Positions 22,901 through 35,567 of a stretch of 64,000 nt of DNA are shown in pieces; within the stretch, counting starts at the first letter, position 1; each line of letters starts with the position of its first letter. The position numbers were made by a program, and so were the translations under genes. Origin of the DNA: Pseudofabraea citricarpa (Eukaryota > Ascomycota > Leotiomycetes > Helotiales > Dermateaceae); contig JAPWGK010000015.1 in the NCBI GenBank assembly GCA_029641185.1, positions 682,001-746,000 on the forward strand. The letters run 5' to 3'. Under the pieces are notes generated by a model, which saw only the letters and a list, made by a program, of their open reading frames with translations, did no database searches and had not been told where the DNA came from.

Positions 22901-22979
22901 ACCCAGCAGTCCGCCGAAAATCCCTAACCACATGCCACCCTTAAACGGAGAACGTTGACCTTCATACGTCGATGGGCAG
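19964..22979. other. Gene-poor, partly AT-rich stretch, about 3 kb
   Basis: It contains the promoters of two outward-facing genes (secreted protein and Rictor). A 102-codon open frame at 20353-20661 (+) has no recognisable domain and is not supported as a gene. The segment 22380-22980 probably includes the 5' leader of the Rictor gene. AT-rich low-complexity DNA dominates 21.4-22.3 kb, which could be an old repeat remnant, but no ends or target-site duplication are visible. Confidence 0.45.
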
Positions 22980-25900
22980 ATGGTTGGACCACCTAGCATG
23001 CTGAGTTCCTCTGCGACACCAACCCAGAAAACACTGTACACGCAGCAGTCTGCTTCAGTCAGTACTGTGAGTTCGGTCAGCACGAGGAACAGCTCCGACC
23101 GCGATGGAGGACAACCATCGACCAACGGGTCAAGGACACAACCAAACACAAACATGTCGTACGGACCACGCGGATCCTCGCTGGCTCCATCGCCTGCACC
23201 TGGAAGCTTCAGTTCCAATATGCGAAGTCAGCTAGGCTCACGAGCTGGCTCTTCGCTCGACATCAATGCATCGACAGTCAATTTGGAGAGGCTGGATGAG
23301 GAGGATGGGAAGCCGCAGCAGCAGATGCTCTCATCGCTGCGGGAATCACTAAATCGAGAGATGAAGATCAAAGAGGGCAGTGAGAATATGCTGGAGGCCT
23401 TGAATACCAAAAAAGCAAAGCAGACGAAGGAACAACGGCAGAAGGTAGAGGCGGAGCTCAACTCGTCGAACCAAAAGATCAAGGACTTGAGAAATCAGAT
23501 ATCGGAGTTGCAGAGACCCAAATTACCTTTGACCCCGACGAGAAGTCGCATGGATGGTCTTTTTCAAAGCAACGGTCTTCGATCACCTCCCAGCGCGTCC
23601 AAGAGTGGTGCTGGATCAGATTTTGAGGAGCCCACAGAATCACCAACATATGCCTTGGCAGAGTTATTACAAGCTATGGAAGCTGAAGGTCTCACTCCCG
23701 ATTATTATGTTGGGCATGCCAATAGCCTCGTGGAACTCTTCAAACGCCATCCTACGCTTAAGTACGATCTGGTTTGGTCTGTATTCGGATTGAGGATGCA
23801 GGTCATGCTCTTGAGTGAAAGCAGAGAGGTTGTTGCAGCTGGGTATCGCATGACCAGATATGCAATATCTGACATTGGCTCATTGCAAAAAATCCGAACC
23901 TTGAACACGGATTATCTAGTCGTTCTGTAAGTACTGCTATGCAAATGATGTGTTTATTCTGATTATAGCCAGGTCTCTCATCAAGGAGAGGAAGGCAGAC
24001 GTTGAGCGTGAACAGGCGCTCAAGTTTGTACGCGCTTTTCTAGATGTAAAGAATGGAGTTCGTGAGATCTCTCGGGCGGTTGTTCGTAATATCGCCGCAG
24101 TGGCAGATCATGGCGACGACAGGCTCAAAGCTATCTGTATAGAGACTTTGGCAGAAATTATGGTCCGAGATCCTGCCTTACTGGTTGCTTCTGGAGGCCT
24201 ACGACCTTTAGCAAATGCTCTTGGAGAGGGTAGCTATGAAGCCTCTGAAAGTTTGACAGCAGCATTCCTCTTCCTTCTAGATTCTCCACAGCGGAGAATT
24301 TACCTTCGATCGGGATATGAGCTCGAGGTTCTCTTTACAGCCTTTACAGATTCCCTGTTTGCCAAGGAGAGTATCTTAAAGCAAAACTCTAAAGCCATTT
24401 CGTATGCCCTGAAGTCGTGGTCTGGCCTGATGACCCTGTCGATGTACAATTTTCGGGCGATAAAATCTCTCGTCTCCTGTTTGATGTTACCGAACCCCAC
24501 CATACAGGACACGGTCATAGACCTTCTTTATAGCTTGCTTAGAATCAAATCGCCATTCTGGGCAACTTCGTTCTTAGCGGGCAGGCGGCTGACTACATAC
24601 GGGCGAGTTGCAAATCTTAAAACAGCTGCACCAAAGGCTAGTGCACCACCTGTGGAGGAAGAGACTGGCGACAAGAACTTTGTCGACCATTATACAGCTC
24701 TGCTACTGGCAGTGCTCATCAAATCGGATCTACTGCCTGGGCTTTTGCAGGTAACTCGTGATGCTGATAATCAGATGCTGAAGCGAAAAACGACGCTACT
24801 AATTGGTGAGGTTCTGAAACTTGCGAGCAATCTGTTGCCATCGTCATGGAGCAGTGATCTGCAGTTGCTTCCCGATCTCTTTACCGCAGCCTCGCACTTT
24901 GGGAGCGATGAACGATATGCAGCTGCCGGGACTGTGTACCAGATCAGTAGTGTCAGTCGAACCCTTTACAGATCGGCTCCATCGACAACTACTACCCTGG
25001 CAAACGCAATCAACCATAGTACCGACAACTTAGCAAGCCTTGATGACCAGCCAAAGAACAATCTTAGCATTGCGTTCGACGAAGGAACCTTTCGTCAGAT
25101 GGTGCTGGATACTCAAGTGTTAAACAGTACTAATCCAATAAAGTGGAAGTGGGACATCATTCTCAAAATAATAGAAGGACCTCTTCTAAATGGCAAACGT
25201 CTTGACGAAGCCGTTAAAGCCTCCAAATTCATCAAAAGGATCATGAGTTTCTACAGACCTTTTAAATATAAATTTGCCGAGGTCAGAAATACACGACCAA
25301 CACAGAAGTATGTCAAAGTTGGCTGCGCATTGGTACATACACTTCTTCAGACTCCAGAGGGTGTCAGGTATTTAGCAGACAACAAGTTGCTCAGACAAAT
25401 CGCTGAGTGTCTGGCTCAGTGTGACCCGGTAAGCCTAATATAAATTTCCGATACACTACGAAGACTGACAACCTTAGACGAGTGGTTTGACAGCTCACTC
25501 TCCTATGTTCTCCAGGGAGAGATTGACTGAGACACTGTGCAGTGGCTACTTTGCCATGCTAGGCACATTGACTGGCGACCCCAAAGGCTTACAAATGCTT
25601 GATCGCTGGCGTATGATTAACATGATGTATCACATCGTAGATCTCAAGCAACGGCCTGATCTTATCAAGTTACTTCTATCCAATTTCGACTATAGCTTAC
25701 AAGGCCATCCCAGAGTGCTTCTGTCCAAAGCCCTCACCGCAGGCACAAAAGAAATTCGTATACATGCTACCAACGTGTTACGGAAATACTCGAGCCGATC
25801 AAGGCCAAATGGTCCTGCCAATCAAGGTGTGAGCGACTCTAAGTGGGCCATTCAGCTACTTGTCACGCAGCTCTACGATCCAGAGGTCGAGGTTTGTGCT

Positions 25901-27139
25901 ACTGCAATCAAAATTCTCGAGGAAGCTTGCAACCGGAAGAATTATCTGGAATACATCGTTGAATGCCGTCCAGCCCTTGATCATCTGGGAGAGATTGGTG
26001 CTCCCTTGCTTTTACGATTTCTTTCAACATCAATTGGATATCATTATCTCGATGGCTTGGATTATATCAGTAATGAGATGGACGACTGGTTTTTGGGCCG
26101 TAACGACAGCTATGTTGGTGTCATCGAGGCTAGCTTAGCACGAGCTTTCGCTGAGACACCAGAAGATACATCAAGCCGCATGAGTATCGATGACGACAAT
26201 TTCGAAATGGATGGCGATAATGACGCTCATGTGCCTCCACACTTTTACAGAGAATTGACCAGAACCAAAGAGGGTTGCAAGCTTCTTAGAGATAAGGGCC
26301 ATTTTGAGGAATTTGCATCTACAATACGAGATTATGGAATGTTATCCGACGATCCAGAACTTATACTCAAAGTGAAAGGATCTCTTTGGGCGGTGGGCAA
26401 TGTTGGGTCTATGGAACTCGGTGCCCCATTCCTGGAAGAATACGATGTTGTCGAATATATAGTCAAGATCGCAGAATCCCATGAGATTATGAGTCTCCGA
26501 GGAACAGCGTTCTTTGTACTCGGACTAATTTCACGAAGCGTTCATGGTCTGGAGATATTGTCTGAACATGGGTGGGACAGTAACACTACGACAATGGGCA
26601 CTTCCCTCGGCCTATGTATTCCCCAAGATCTTAGCAAGCTGTTCTCTTACAAGCCATGGAAACACGAGAAGATATCGGACATGGTTTTGACAGATGAGCA
26701 AGCAGCTACTATCATAGCAGCGAAAAGTGATGACGACCCCGTCAACCAGCGCGTACTGGAGCTTGTCGTTGATCTGGGGAACACAGTTCTAACCAAGAGA
26801 GCAATCAGCGAATTGATGCAGATCAAGACGAAGAAAGGAACAAGCTTCAAGCAGCCGACACTGTTTCGGAAAATCATGACGCTTTTAGAATGCCATCACT
26901 TTCCACTTCCTATTCGGCGTTTCGTCATGGAGCTTTTCGACAAGAGCGTAATGCGTCAAATAGTACTGGACGAGGAAAGTAGCGAAGAAGACATCAGCAG
27001 CAGTGACGAGAGCGGGAGTGAGAACAAAACAGAAAGACAGCGAAGTATCAGCAATGTCTCAGGAGTCAGCATTGACTCAGGAATTAGTGGTGCGGACGTT
27101 CCAGCGCCATTATTTTCTAAGAGCGTAGTGGGCGTTTAA
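22980..27139 (+). CDS. Rictor/Ste20/Avo3 orthologue, TORC2 subunit
   Basis: Three exons (22980-23926, 23973-25428, 25478-27139) give 1,354 residues, close to S. pombe Ste20 and S. cerevisiae Avo3. Rictor is the TORC2-specific scaffold that links TOR kinase to AGC kinases, actin and membrane stress. The Ser/Thr-rich N-terminus is followed by a charged coiled coil at about residues 115-178 (SLRESLNREMKIKEGSEN... to ISELQRP) that looks like an HR1/REM Rho-binding repeat, as in fungal Rictors. Armadillo-like helices begin at about residue 220; the first junction restores DYLVVLSLIKERK and VEREQALKFVRAFLD. The conserved C-terminal Rictor V region includes EHGWDSN. The end is acidic and Ser-rich. 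The start is the first ATG of the frame; an upstream non-coding exon is possible. Confidence 0.9.
23927..23972 (+). other. Rictor intron 1
   Basis: A 46-base intron (GTAAGT donor, CCAG acceptor). An alternative upstream TAG acceptor at 23966-23968 would break the frame, so the CAG is chosen; phase and the conserved DYLVVLSL segment support it. Confidence 0.75.
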
Positions 27140-27823
27140 GGGAGCAAGCAAGCAAGCATTTTGTAAGATTACTTGGGCATATGTATGTACTTATTTCCGG
27201 CAATAGGGACGGGGAGATCTGATCTGATGGCGTTGTTTTTTACCCTCTGCTTGTTTTACCCTTTCTCTTTGAGCCTGTGTGTAGATTTATAGTAGGAAAA
27301 GGGCGGCTATGGCGTATGGATAAGGTGGATAGGTAGGAACTCTGACGCCTCAATTGAACAATGTTCTTGCCTCCTTGAATTTTCTCCCATCTTCTGGTTC
27401 TTGTATTCCCTATTTTTTGGTTTGATGTTATAGACGAATCTGCCTCATTACTCTCTTTGCAGATGCTTCCATTACCTAGGTATACAGTGGCATGTTGCTT
27501 ACTTCTTCGGCCTGCGTTTTCATTCGTCACTATCGCTCTCAACAGGCTTTCTACGATGATAGGCCTCGCTTCCAGGGCATCCTACAGCTTTGATTGCTCG
27601 CCTTGGGTTTTGAGTGCTGGTAAGATAATATGGCAGCAAGGCAGCTTTCTGCCCTATGCCTCATTCCTGAGTTAGGCTTTCTTGCGTAGCGCAAGCTGTG
27701 GCCTACATAAACAGGTTATGTTGCCCAAGTTTTCTAACTCTTTCACTTCACTTCACCTCATTTCGCACGAGCCAGATCTCCTCACTTTCTACCCACGATG
27801 CTATCTTTGTGGTAGTGACCATC
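27140..27823. other. 3' region of the Rictor gene
   Basis: T-rich and mixed sequence of about 680 bases. No gene was supported; open frames of 70-100 codons overlap on both strands and have no domain. Confidence 0.45.
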
Positions 27824-28191
27824 ATGTCTTCTTTCAAGCAGAACGATGGTGATTCGTGAGTTTTTTCTTTTTCTTTTTTTCGTTGATATTAGTAGAGTAT
27901 CTATGCTGACATGTGTTGACGGTCGAAGGAATTTGGATAGGTTTACGATGCAGCAGGATGAGGTAGGAAATACAAATGATGTTTTGCTTGGGTATGTGGT
28001 CTAAATCTTTCTTTCTTTTTCTCCCCCTCCGCCGCCCTCCACCTCGCCGTCCCGTCCCCCTACCTATACCGCAACCCTATCTCTTTCACAGCCCCATCTA
28101 CTCCCCAGTCCTTATGAACCATCCGTACTTTGGGACATTCTGCATCTCGCAAACCGCGAGTTATTGGTTTTTGGATTGGCTCCGTTCATAG
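27824..28191 (+). CDS. Possible small three-exon gene (64 residues), unknown
   Basis: A tentative model: exon 1 27824-27855 (ATG in ATCATGTCTTC), exon 2 27929-27991, exon 3 28092-28191, with GTGAGT and GTATGT donors and AAG and CACAG acceptors. All phases close and give 64 residues starting MSSFKQNDGDSNLDRF and ending in an aromatic segment (YWFLDWLRS). The second intron is strongly pyrimidine-rich before its acceptor. No domain or homologue is recognised. It could instead be leader exons of a non-coding or longer transcript, or a coincidence of splice-like sites in a T-rich intergenic region. Confidence 0.3.
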
Positions 28192-28978
28192 TCCCCCCCT
28201 ACCCCTCTACGAAAACACGATACATTCAAGGGAATAGCGATTCAAAAGAAAAGCGATATAATACGACATTATACTCCCACTGGAAACCACAAGTTACTCT
28301 AAGGCGGCAATGAATGGGAAAGAAGTCATTGCTATCTCCTTCACTTAGAATAGGAACAAATAATGGTCAGGTAAGTGGATAATTTACATAATAATAAATG
28401 CTCTTATGTTAACACTATGTAGTACACAACAAATCCCTTAGATGTTTTTATTCGGATCGTGTTCTTTCAGCAGCGCCAAAATAGAGAAATAGCAACGTTT
28501 AGAGAGCAGTTGTTTTATAGGTACACAAACCACTCCTCCGTCCCTTCTACAGCTCCTAGCAGTATTTCATCAAAACAAATCGGATTTGCTCGTTCTCCCC
28601 CGGATAAATCAGGATATACTAGAATTTAACTCTTCGTAGAAGGTTATTGAAGAAGGTAATAAGTATGTTACTTTGTTTTCTCCTTTTCTCTTACATCTTT
28701 TCTATTTTCTATTTTTTCGTTCTTTCTTTTTTCCCTTTCGTTCTTTTTTCCTTTCCTTCTTTTCCATTTTTTCCTTGGTCTCTCTTTTTTTCGAATTCTG
28801 CTGAGCTGGGACCAACTGAATCTTGTACAGGACCTTTCAACTCACGTTTTAGGCTATCTAAATACTGGTGTTCACTTGACATCAGATTTGCAAAACCTTG
28901 GTGGCTTATACGGTGAGTGTTCCACTATAACCAAACCCACATGCATGGCATTGCTTATAGAATGTATTAGACTTCAAT
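28192..28978. other. AT- and T-rich intergenic region
   Basis: About 790 bases with long T/C-rich runs at 28670-28800. Presumed promoter of the zinc-finger gene; no gene was supported. Confidence 0.45.
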
Positions 28979-29785
28979 ATGTCAGCAGGATCAACTGACT
29001 GGACCCCTTTCGTGTTTTCTGATGTTCCGGGTAACAACAGCATAGCGTCGTTTCAATGGTACGAATATCAAGTCCTGGTCTAACAATACCAGCCACAGTG
29101 AAACACTACCACTATAAATTCCGAGGGACTGGGGTTGTAAACTCGTATCTGACTTGAATATAATTCTAGTTCAAACACCGACGAGAATTCTATTCAGTCG
29201 AAGCATCAAAAGGAAGTCTCGGCGAAGGTTTCCAGCGGGAGAGTCTGTATATATCCTGATTGTCCAGACCGCCAGGTCTTCAAGCAGAAGTCGGCTTTCA
29301 AGTAGGAGGACCAGCCTCCCGCCCCGATTTAGAGAAAGAGCCTAACCATTACCAGCAAGCACATGGACAGACATGAACGACCATATAAATGTCTCGCCGC
29401 TGGCTGCAAAGTCAAATCCTTCCCCGACCACGGAGGTCTCAAGCGCCACAAACGAGAAGTCCACGGCTCGGCATCCCTCTTCTGTCCTGAAACCACATGC
29501 AAGCGTCACACCAAGGGTTTCGCTAGGAAGAATAATCTCGTTGAGCATCAGGCTCGTGCTCATGTTATGGATGGAGGGTCAAGTTCGGATCTCGAAGAAG
29601 AGAGATTCAGTTCTGTGGGTTATGATGAAGAGGTAATAGGGCATGAGCGTGAGAATGAACAATATTCAGTTGCGAGTATGTCACAGAAGCATAACCTGCT
29701 TGCTAAGTTGAAGGAGTTAGAGAAGATAAAGGCGGGGTTGGATGAAGATATCGCTGCGGTGAAGCGCACTTTGCTTCTGATCTAG
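28979..29785 (+). CDS. Small C2H2 zinc-finger protein with C-terminal coiled coil
   Basis: A three-exon model (28979-29058, 29170-29301, 29356-29785) gives 213 residues. The second junction is well supported: it joins VCIYPDCPDRQVFKQKSAF to NKHMDRHERPYKC and so completes a C2H2 finger. Three finger-like units are visible: C-x4-C...H-x3-H, then YKCLAAGC...LKRHKREVH, then FCPETTCKR...LVEHQARAH. An acidic linker follows, and the last ~35 residues (LLAKLKELEKIKAGLDEDIAAVKRTL) form a leucine-rich coiled coil suited to dimerisation. It is probably a nuclear DNA-binding regulator; targets are unknown. The first exon (MSAGSTDWTPFVF...) and its 111-base intron rest only on splice consensus and phase, so the N-terminus is uncertain. 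Confidence 0.65.
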
Positions 29786-32700
29786 ATTAGAGAGGAACTT
29801 CTCGATGGGCGAGTAAAGATTGGGTGTTATGGTTTCCACAGAACAATACATATCTCTATAAACTCATCATAGTGCGTGCAGCAATATCTTTATGTTACTT
29901 ACAAACTTGAAATACTTCAACCATAGGCACCAAGGGCATTCTTATCAGCTATCATATAGTATAAAACAAAACATAATCGTGACTAATAAACCCAAGAGAC
30001 AAAGTTTCGTATGTTTTTGTACACTAACACTTTGGCTACCTGCTACTGAGAGGAGGTTGGGCAAGTATTAACAATGATATAATCAGTAGCTTTAATGCTA
30101 CGCCGAAAATACTGGCTGGTTGATATTGATAGCTGTAATTAAAGTAGTTTACGAACACGGCGGTTGAACCTAAGTCCTCACAACACTATAACATGAGTGT
30201 TTGATTCTTGCAAATATGTACATACATTATTCTAACACCAAAACCCACGGGAATATGAATCTATGCAGCTATAGACTACAGTAGTCACACAAAATCACCA
30301 AGCAAGTACAGAATTGAGAACATTTCGACTCGGACAAGCGGAGACGGGCTGGGCCGCTCGCTTAGAGTCTATCCTATCATGTGGCAGGCATACCACTTAA
30401 GTTTCATTCGTGTTTCATGTCATTTATTATTAGTCAGGAAACTTCCCTTCGGTCTCGCTTGCGGTGGTTAGCTAAGTACCTACCTAGGTAGGTAATATGA
30501 TTTTGGACATATAGGAAGGGGTTTGTTTACTAAGCAAGAAATTTCATCATTTTTGAATGACTAGAAGGAGGATGAAAGTAAAGAGCCATGTAACACAGCA
30601 GGATAAGGTATCAATCATCAAGCTTATCATCACTGGAAATACAGAAGATGTATCCTAATGATCATCTGAAACAAGCTGGGCAGATGAGCAGACGAGTAGC
30701 CCAAATACGGCAAACAGTGAACCATTTTCATTTAGCACCATAGATTGATCTTCGAAATTGCAACCATAGAGTAGACTGGCCAAGAGAAAACCAAAGTCCG
30801 AGCGAGGTAACAACACAGTAGAAGGAAACGCTAATAAATCCTCGATTTTGGGAACAAAAACGCTGACATCACTGCTGAATTGCACGTAGGTTAACGCTTT
30901 TTGCTTTCTGGGGGGTGAGATTGTCCCAACAGCTACTCCCCTGCAGGTTAACTCAGCTGCCTGCCTACCCGTAAGCAAATCTGCCGTTTTCAGGTCGAGA
31001 TTGTCATTAGATGATGGCCCCAGCCGCAGAGACCTCTCAGAGCTGAGTTAAAGGGAGAACCCGTTGGCTGTTGAGGGTTAAGTCAAGAAGAATGAAAAGG
31101 ATCTTCACCCGTATGTACAGCACTGAATCTTAGTACGAGAAGCTCGCCTCCCTGTGTATTTTAGTTTCTTTACCAAATAGCAAGCTGTGTAAAGAGTAAT
31201 GAGTCGTTAGGAATGCAGGAGGGGATATGGTATTCATCGTTTGAGATGCAATCGTGAATCTTTGATGAAGGAAGCAACATGATTGGTACTGTTGGGGCTT
31301 CTAGCGGTGTAGGTTAAGTATTGATATATTGAGTGTGCCTAGAAGATCGATAACATAGCCATGAGATGGTTTTCGCCTCCTTCACTACATCAGCTAGTGG
31401 CAACTCAGAACTTCTCATCTCCTCAACAACTAACATGATCTGATCTTCATCATCAAGCATCAAGCTCACCGCATGCGCAACAACGAAGAAAGCAAGAGAA
31501 CGGAAAGCAAACTCAGACATACAAATAAAAAAGGAGCCGGATATCCGAAGTATATAGTCTCCGTTCCTCCGTATCTCGACAAACATGCCATGAACCTCGG
31601 ATGACAAAGCCTCACGTCAGCTAATTCCCCGATTCTGGTGTTCGCATGTCAAATTTCCCTTCTCGGTGCATGGCCAGCTGCTACAAGCATGAGACATGGC
31701 TGAGGTAGAGACCAACCCGTAGATCTTTCCCCGTTGAGAGAGGACTTCTGAAAATCGACGATGTGCAGGCAGGCCACCCCTTATATCGAGATAAGGTGAT
31801 GACCGCCTTCGTGCCCGAACCCTGGAGGTTGGAACATGGGTCATGTGAGATCTGCTTATCTGGTGTTCATTTCAACCTCGGCACCTGTAAAGTTAGGGTT
31901 CAGTTAGGGTTTGTAGTAGATCTGCCGAATAAAGAGATGTATAAGTAATCAAGCAGGTGGGATATGGCCATATTGCAGGAGTTCTTCCAGAAGAGAAATT
32001 GCATCCCTATCTGCATAGAATCTGAAAGATTACTTATCGTTTGGAGACCTGACGTTATGACGAATTTGGTACCAAGCAATCTTTAAAATTCGAATCTAAA
32101 TGCACCAGAGGCTGTCAGGTACAAATAGTCTCCTAGTGTGCATGGAAGGCCATGCCAAAACTGTCAAGCAATTAGAACGTGGACATTGGACGAGCGACAA
32201 CATGAAGCGGCAGGGTTGATGCCTGGTACTCGTAGTCTCGTACTGTTATCCTTGTCCAGCCCAGATTCGACCGAGTCAAGTTCTTCTTGGTAAAGCATGA
32301 GTTCTGAGTACTGATCTGGCTGCGTGGGCCGTGGCCACGAACCAAAGCGGCTGGACCCGACGGAGAAAGCTGCTCGCTACTCGGCTTCTGGAAAAGGGGC
32401 AATGCGCACGTGACCACACCGAGAAGCGAGCCAGTGATCGTCAGGGAAAGTTCTGCTTCCGCCGGCCGCTCCTTGAACCTTGTCGGGCCTTTGACTTTTT
32501 AGTTTAATGCTCCTTCGGTCAGTCATCACTGATCAGTCGATCGAATGAATGCGAACGCCATTTTTCTTCCGTCTTGCGTCCAGTTCGATGAGAGACAAAG
32601 TAAGACAAATGAATGACAGCACTAACTAGCCCATCGCCGATGGCTCATGTTATTTATGAGCCATGGGCAATTGGACGCAGGCATGGACATCTCGTTGCCG

Positions 32701-34087
32701 TTTCGAGGACAATGCGATCTTCTTGTCAATTGAATCGACGGCTCGCTACGGTGGCACGGGAGGCTACGACATCGTTGACTTGACCCGCTCAGCCTCTTCG
32801 AACCTCTAGGGGAACTTCACTGACAAGCCGCCAAATCATTGACACATTGATTGCTGTTCGGTATCTTCACACTGTTCACAGACGGACTGGAGCCAGAAAA
32901 CGGGTACAACCGTTTCCGGTGGACCACAAGGTCCTACCCGAGCCGCGACGGCAGAAGATATTGAGCTTCCCGTCAAAGTCAATACTTGTCTCCAGAATCC
33001 AGATGTTGAATGCAATGGTTGCCATGCCGTGGATTCGATGTTGTTCAACTACCGAGCTCGAGAATATTTGACAACCCAATGGGTTTTGTGGAGAGAACCA
33101 GGTCAGGAACGCCGCGTCTACCGGGCGTTCGTTTCAGAGCATGACACCCCCACCATTGGGTTTGATTGGCCAGCCAGAGATTGCCGTGGTGCTCTGCTAT
33201 TGAAAGTTCAAGCATGGTTCAGATGCGAGGTCCAGACCGAAGAACCGCAACAGCTACAGTAGCTTTCCATCAGAATAACCCGGGATACATTACTAAACGG
33301 GCTTCCGCCCCCCTGGATATGAGCTCGATACCAGGAAACCTGTTAAGAATCGCATGCATGTTAGCACGGCGGTACCACTTAGTAGTGGAGAGACATTGGA
33401 AAGTGATGTATGGGTTATGTCTGCCATGACTCGGTTGATGTTCTTTCGCCTCCAGCTAGTTGCCGAACAAAATCTTCCCTGTGAGCACCAGGCGAAAAAT
33501 CACTGGACTGGAACGAACAACTCATGAGTTTTCGGCCCTGGAAAAAGAAGCCTGGTTTTTTTTTTTTACGAGGTAAGTCGAACGTTGGTGACCTTTAGAG
33601 TTTGCTTACTCCACGAATCGAAGAATAAACCCAAAAAGCTGATCATGTCGAATCCTTTCCGAGAAACCCAGCAAGATAGCATGGCGTCCCTACCTAGCTT
33701 CTTCGAGCTCGTAGAATGTCGAGCTTAGTGTTTTTGGATCCACAGAAGGTTCATTTCATTCTTTTCGAGGATAGCGCAACATATCTGACCCATAATAACT
33801 GACACGCATATCTAATCATGGGACCCTGATCATGTAATGCTTTGACCACCCTAGTGGCGATCTCTTTTTCTTTCCATGGAGAAACTGACATGTAGATCCG
33901 TTCAGCACCCAGCTCACCCCTTTGTGGATCTTTTGTCAGGCTTTACACCATACTTTGTACAAGTATGTAGCACACGAATCCGATTCTTCATATTGCTTCC
34001 TTGTTTGTCGTGTAGAAGTTTTGCTTTTTTAATCTTTCCCATTTCCTTAGTCTCTTCTTGTAATTCACAGACCGGCGGACTGCAGTC
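29786..34087. other. Long gene-poor stretch, about 4.3 kb
   Basis: No convincing gene. Small minus-strand frames at 30655-30978 (107 codons) and 31314-31607 (97 codons) have protein-like composition but no recognisable domain or clear splice partners. A perfect 18-base palindrome is at 30477-30494. The first part is AT-rich, while 32.2-33.4 kb is more GC-rich; the composition shift may reflect an old insertion. Confidence 0.45.
30477..30494. repeat. Perfect 18-base palindrome
   Basis: TACCTACCTAGGTAGGTA reads identically on both strands. Related TAGGTACCTA (39680-39689) and GTAGGTAGGTAC (about 15350-15361) elements occur elsewhere in intergenic DNA. It may be a protein-binding site or a scattered short repeat. 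Confidence 0.9.
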
Positions 34088-35567
34088 ATGGCTGCGAAGA
34101 ACAGAGGCCCACAAGTTGAGGCTGTGGCAATTCTGTTTCTCGTGCTGTCGATAGTATTCGTAGCCCTCCGTTGCTATGTTAGAACTGTATTGATGAAGGG
34201 ATTTGGTTTGGATGACTGGCTTGCCGTCGCTTCCCTGGTACGTAGTTTTCTGAGAGATGGTGGTTATGCATCCTAACGCATTGTAGGTCCTCTTTGTTCT
34301 ATACTGTGTCTTCGTCCTTAAGGGAGTGGAGTACGGTACGGGACGGCATCTTGTGGATCTGCCCCCAGAAAATATACCAATAGCACTCAAGGTGAGAGGA
34401 TATACTTCCATCAACAAGCAACTTATCACTAACCGAGGCACATAGTGGTGGTGGTGTTGTGAGCTTGCGTATATATCGTCGACATGCCTACTCAAACTTA
34501 GTATTGGTGTTTTCTTGGGACGAATTTGTATCCACAAGGCCCAGAAGATGACAATTTGGATCGTCATGGCTGGCATGACCATCTTCAGTGTTGTTTACTT
34601 CTTCATCATCGTATTTCAATGCTCTCCAGTCGTATACTTTTGGGACCAGTACGCCGGAGGAACCGGGTCTTGCGTCAACCCGTCGGTTATTGCTGATTCA
34701 ACCTATGCTCATTCGGCAATCAGTGCTCTGGCTGATTGGACGCTTGGAATTCTACCTGTCTTCTTGGTCTGGAATCTAGCCATGAGTCCTAGAACCAAGG
34801 TCTCAGTTGCCCTCATTCTTGCTCTTGGAGCTGTGTAAGTCATACTTTTGACGGCTTAATTGCTGTCCACTCTACATGCAACCAAAGAACTAACTCTGAT
34901 GCAGAGGCTCAACTGCCACCATTGTGCGAATCCCGTATATCAACCAGCTTACCGAAACAACTGATTTTCTTTTTACTACCACGTGAGAGATAATCCTTGT
35001 TACCTGTATATGTACTGTAATCTGACTAAACATAGGGATGTCGCAATCTGGAGTACCGTCGAACCAGGAATCGGAATAACGGCTGCCGCGATGGCGACCC
35101 TTCGGCCTCTGTTCCGAAACTTCCTTTCCCGATCCAAGCTGCTTGGATCTTCGTCCAATGCTTATCCCAAACCCAGTGGCTCGCACGCATTCCCGCAGAG
35201 ACAGGGCTATTTTAGAAGCGGCAGTGGTCCCGATGGAGGACGGAACCCCGGCACAGTTGAGCTTGGCTTGAGAACTGATATTGGGAAAGGGGATGGTATC
35301 ACAACCGTGATCAAGAGTGCACACGACAAATCAGAAGATGCCCGAGAGCCACGGAGACTGGAGAAGACCAAAAGCAGAGGCGATGAGCAAGCGTTGAAGA
35401 AGGGCATGTCCGGCTGGAACAATAGCGAGAGTCGGTTGAAAGATGAGGATAGCAGCAGCGAAGACATGCCAGCGAGCTGGGCTGTCAGAAAAACCACCGA
35501 AGTCACAACAACATCTCAGGCAAACGCGCCTCCCGTCCCCGAGCAGAGAAAAAAAGCGTGGCTGTAG
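34088..35567 (+). CDS. Fungal rhodopsin-domain (SAT4/PTH11-like) 7-TM membrane protein
   Basis: Five exons (34088-34237, 34287-34391, 34446-34834, 34905-34982, 35036-35567) give 417 residues. The layout is seven transmembrane helices followed by a long polar cytosolic tail. Family landmarks are an early GLDDWLAV loop after helix 1-2, CCELAYISSTCLLKLSIGV in helix 3, the FQCSPVVYFW and CVNPSV loops, ADWTLGILPVFLVWNL in helix 5, and WSTVEPGIGITAAAMATLRP at about residues 246-265 before the tail. This large Pezizomycotina family includes PTH11-related putative receptors; there is no CFEM cysteine domain here, so a ligand cannot be proposed. All four junctions are in phase and restore family motifs. 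The tail is Ser/Lys-rich (about 150 residues) and is a likely regulatory region. Confidence 0.88.

Noticed and set aside
34446..34460. TGG repeat suggesting a microsatellite
   Set aside because: It encodes Trp-Trp-Trp-Cys-Cys at the start of exon 3 of the rhodopsin-domain gene and fits the family helix.
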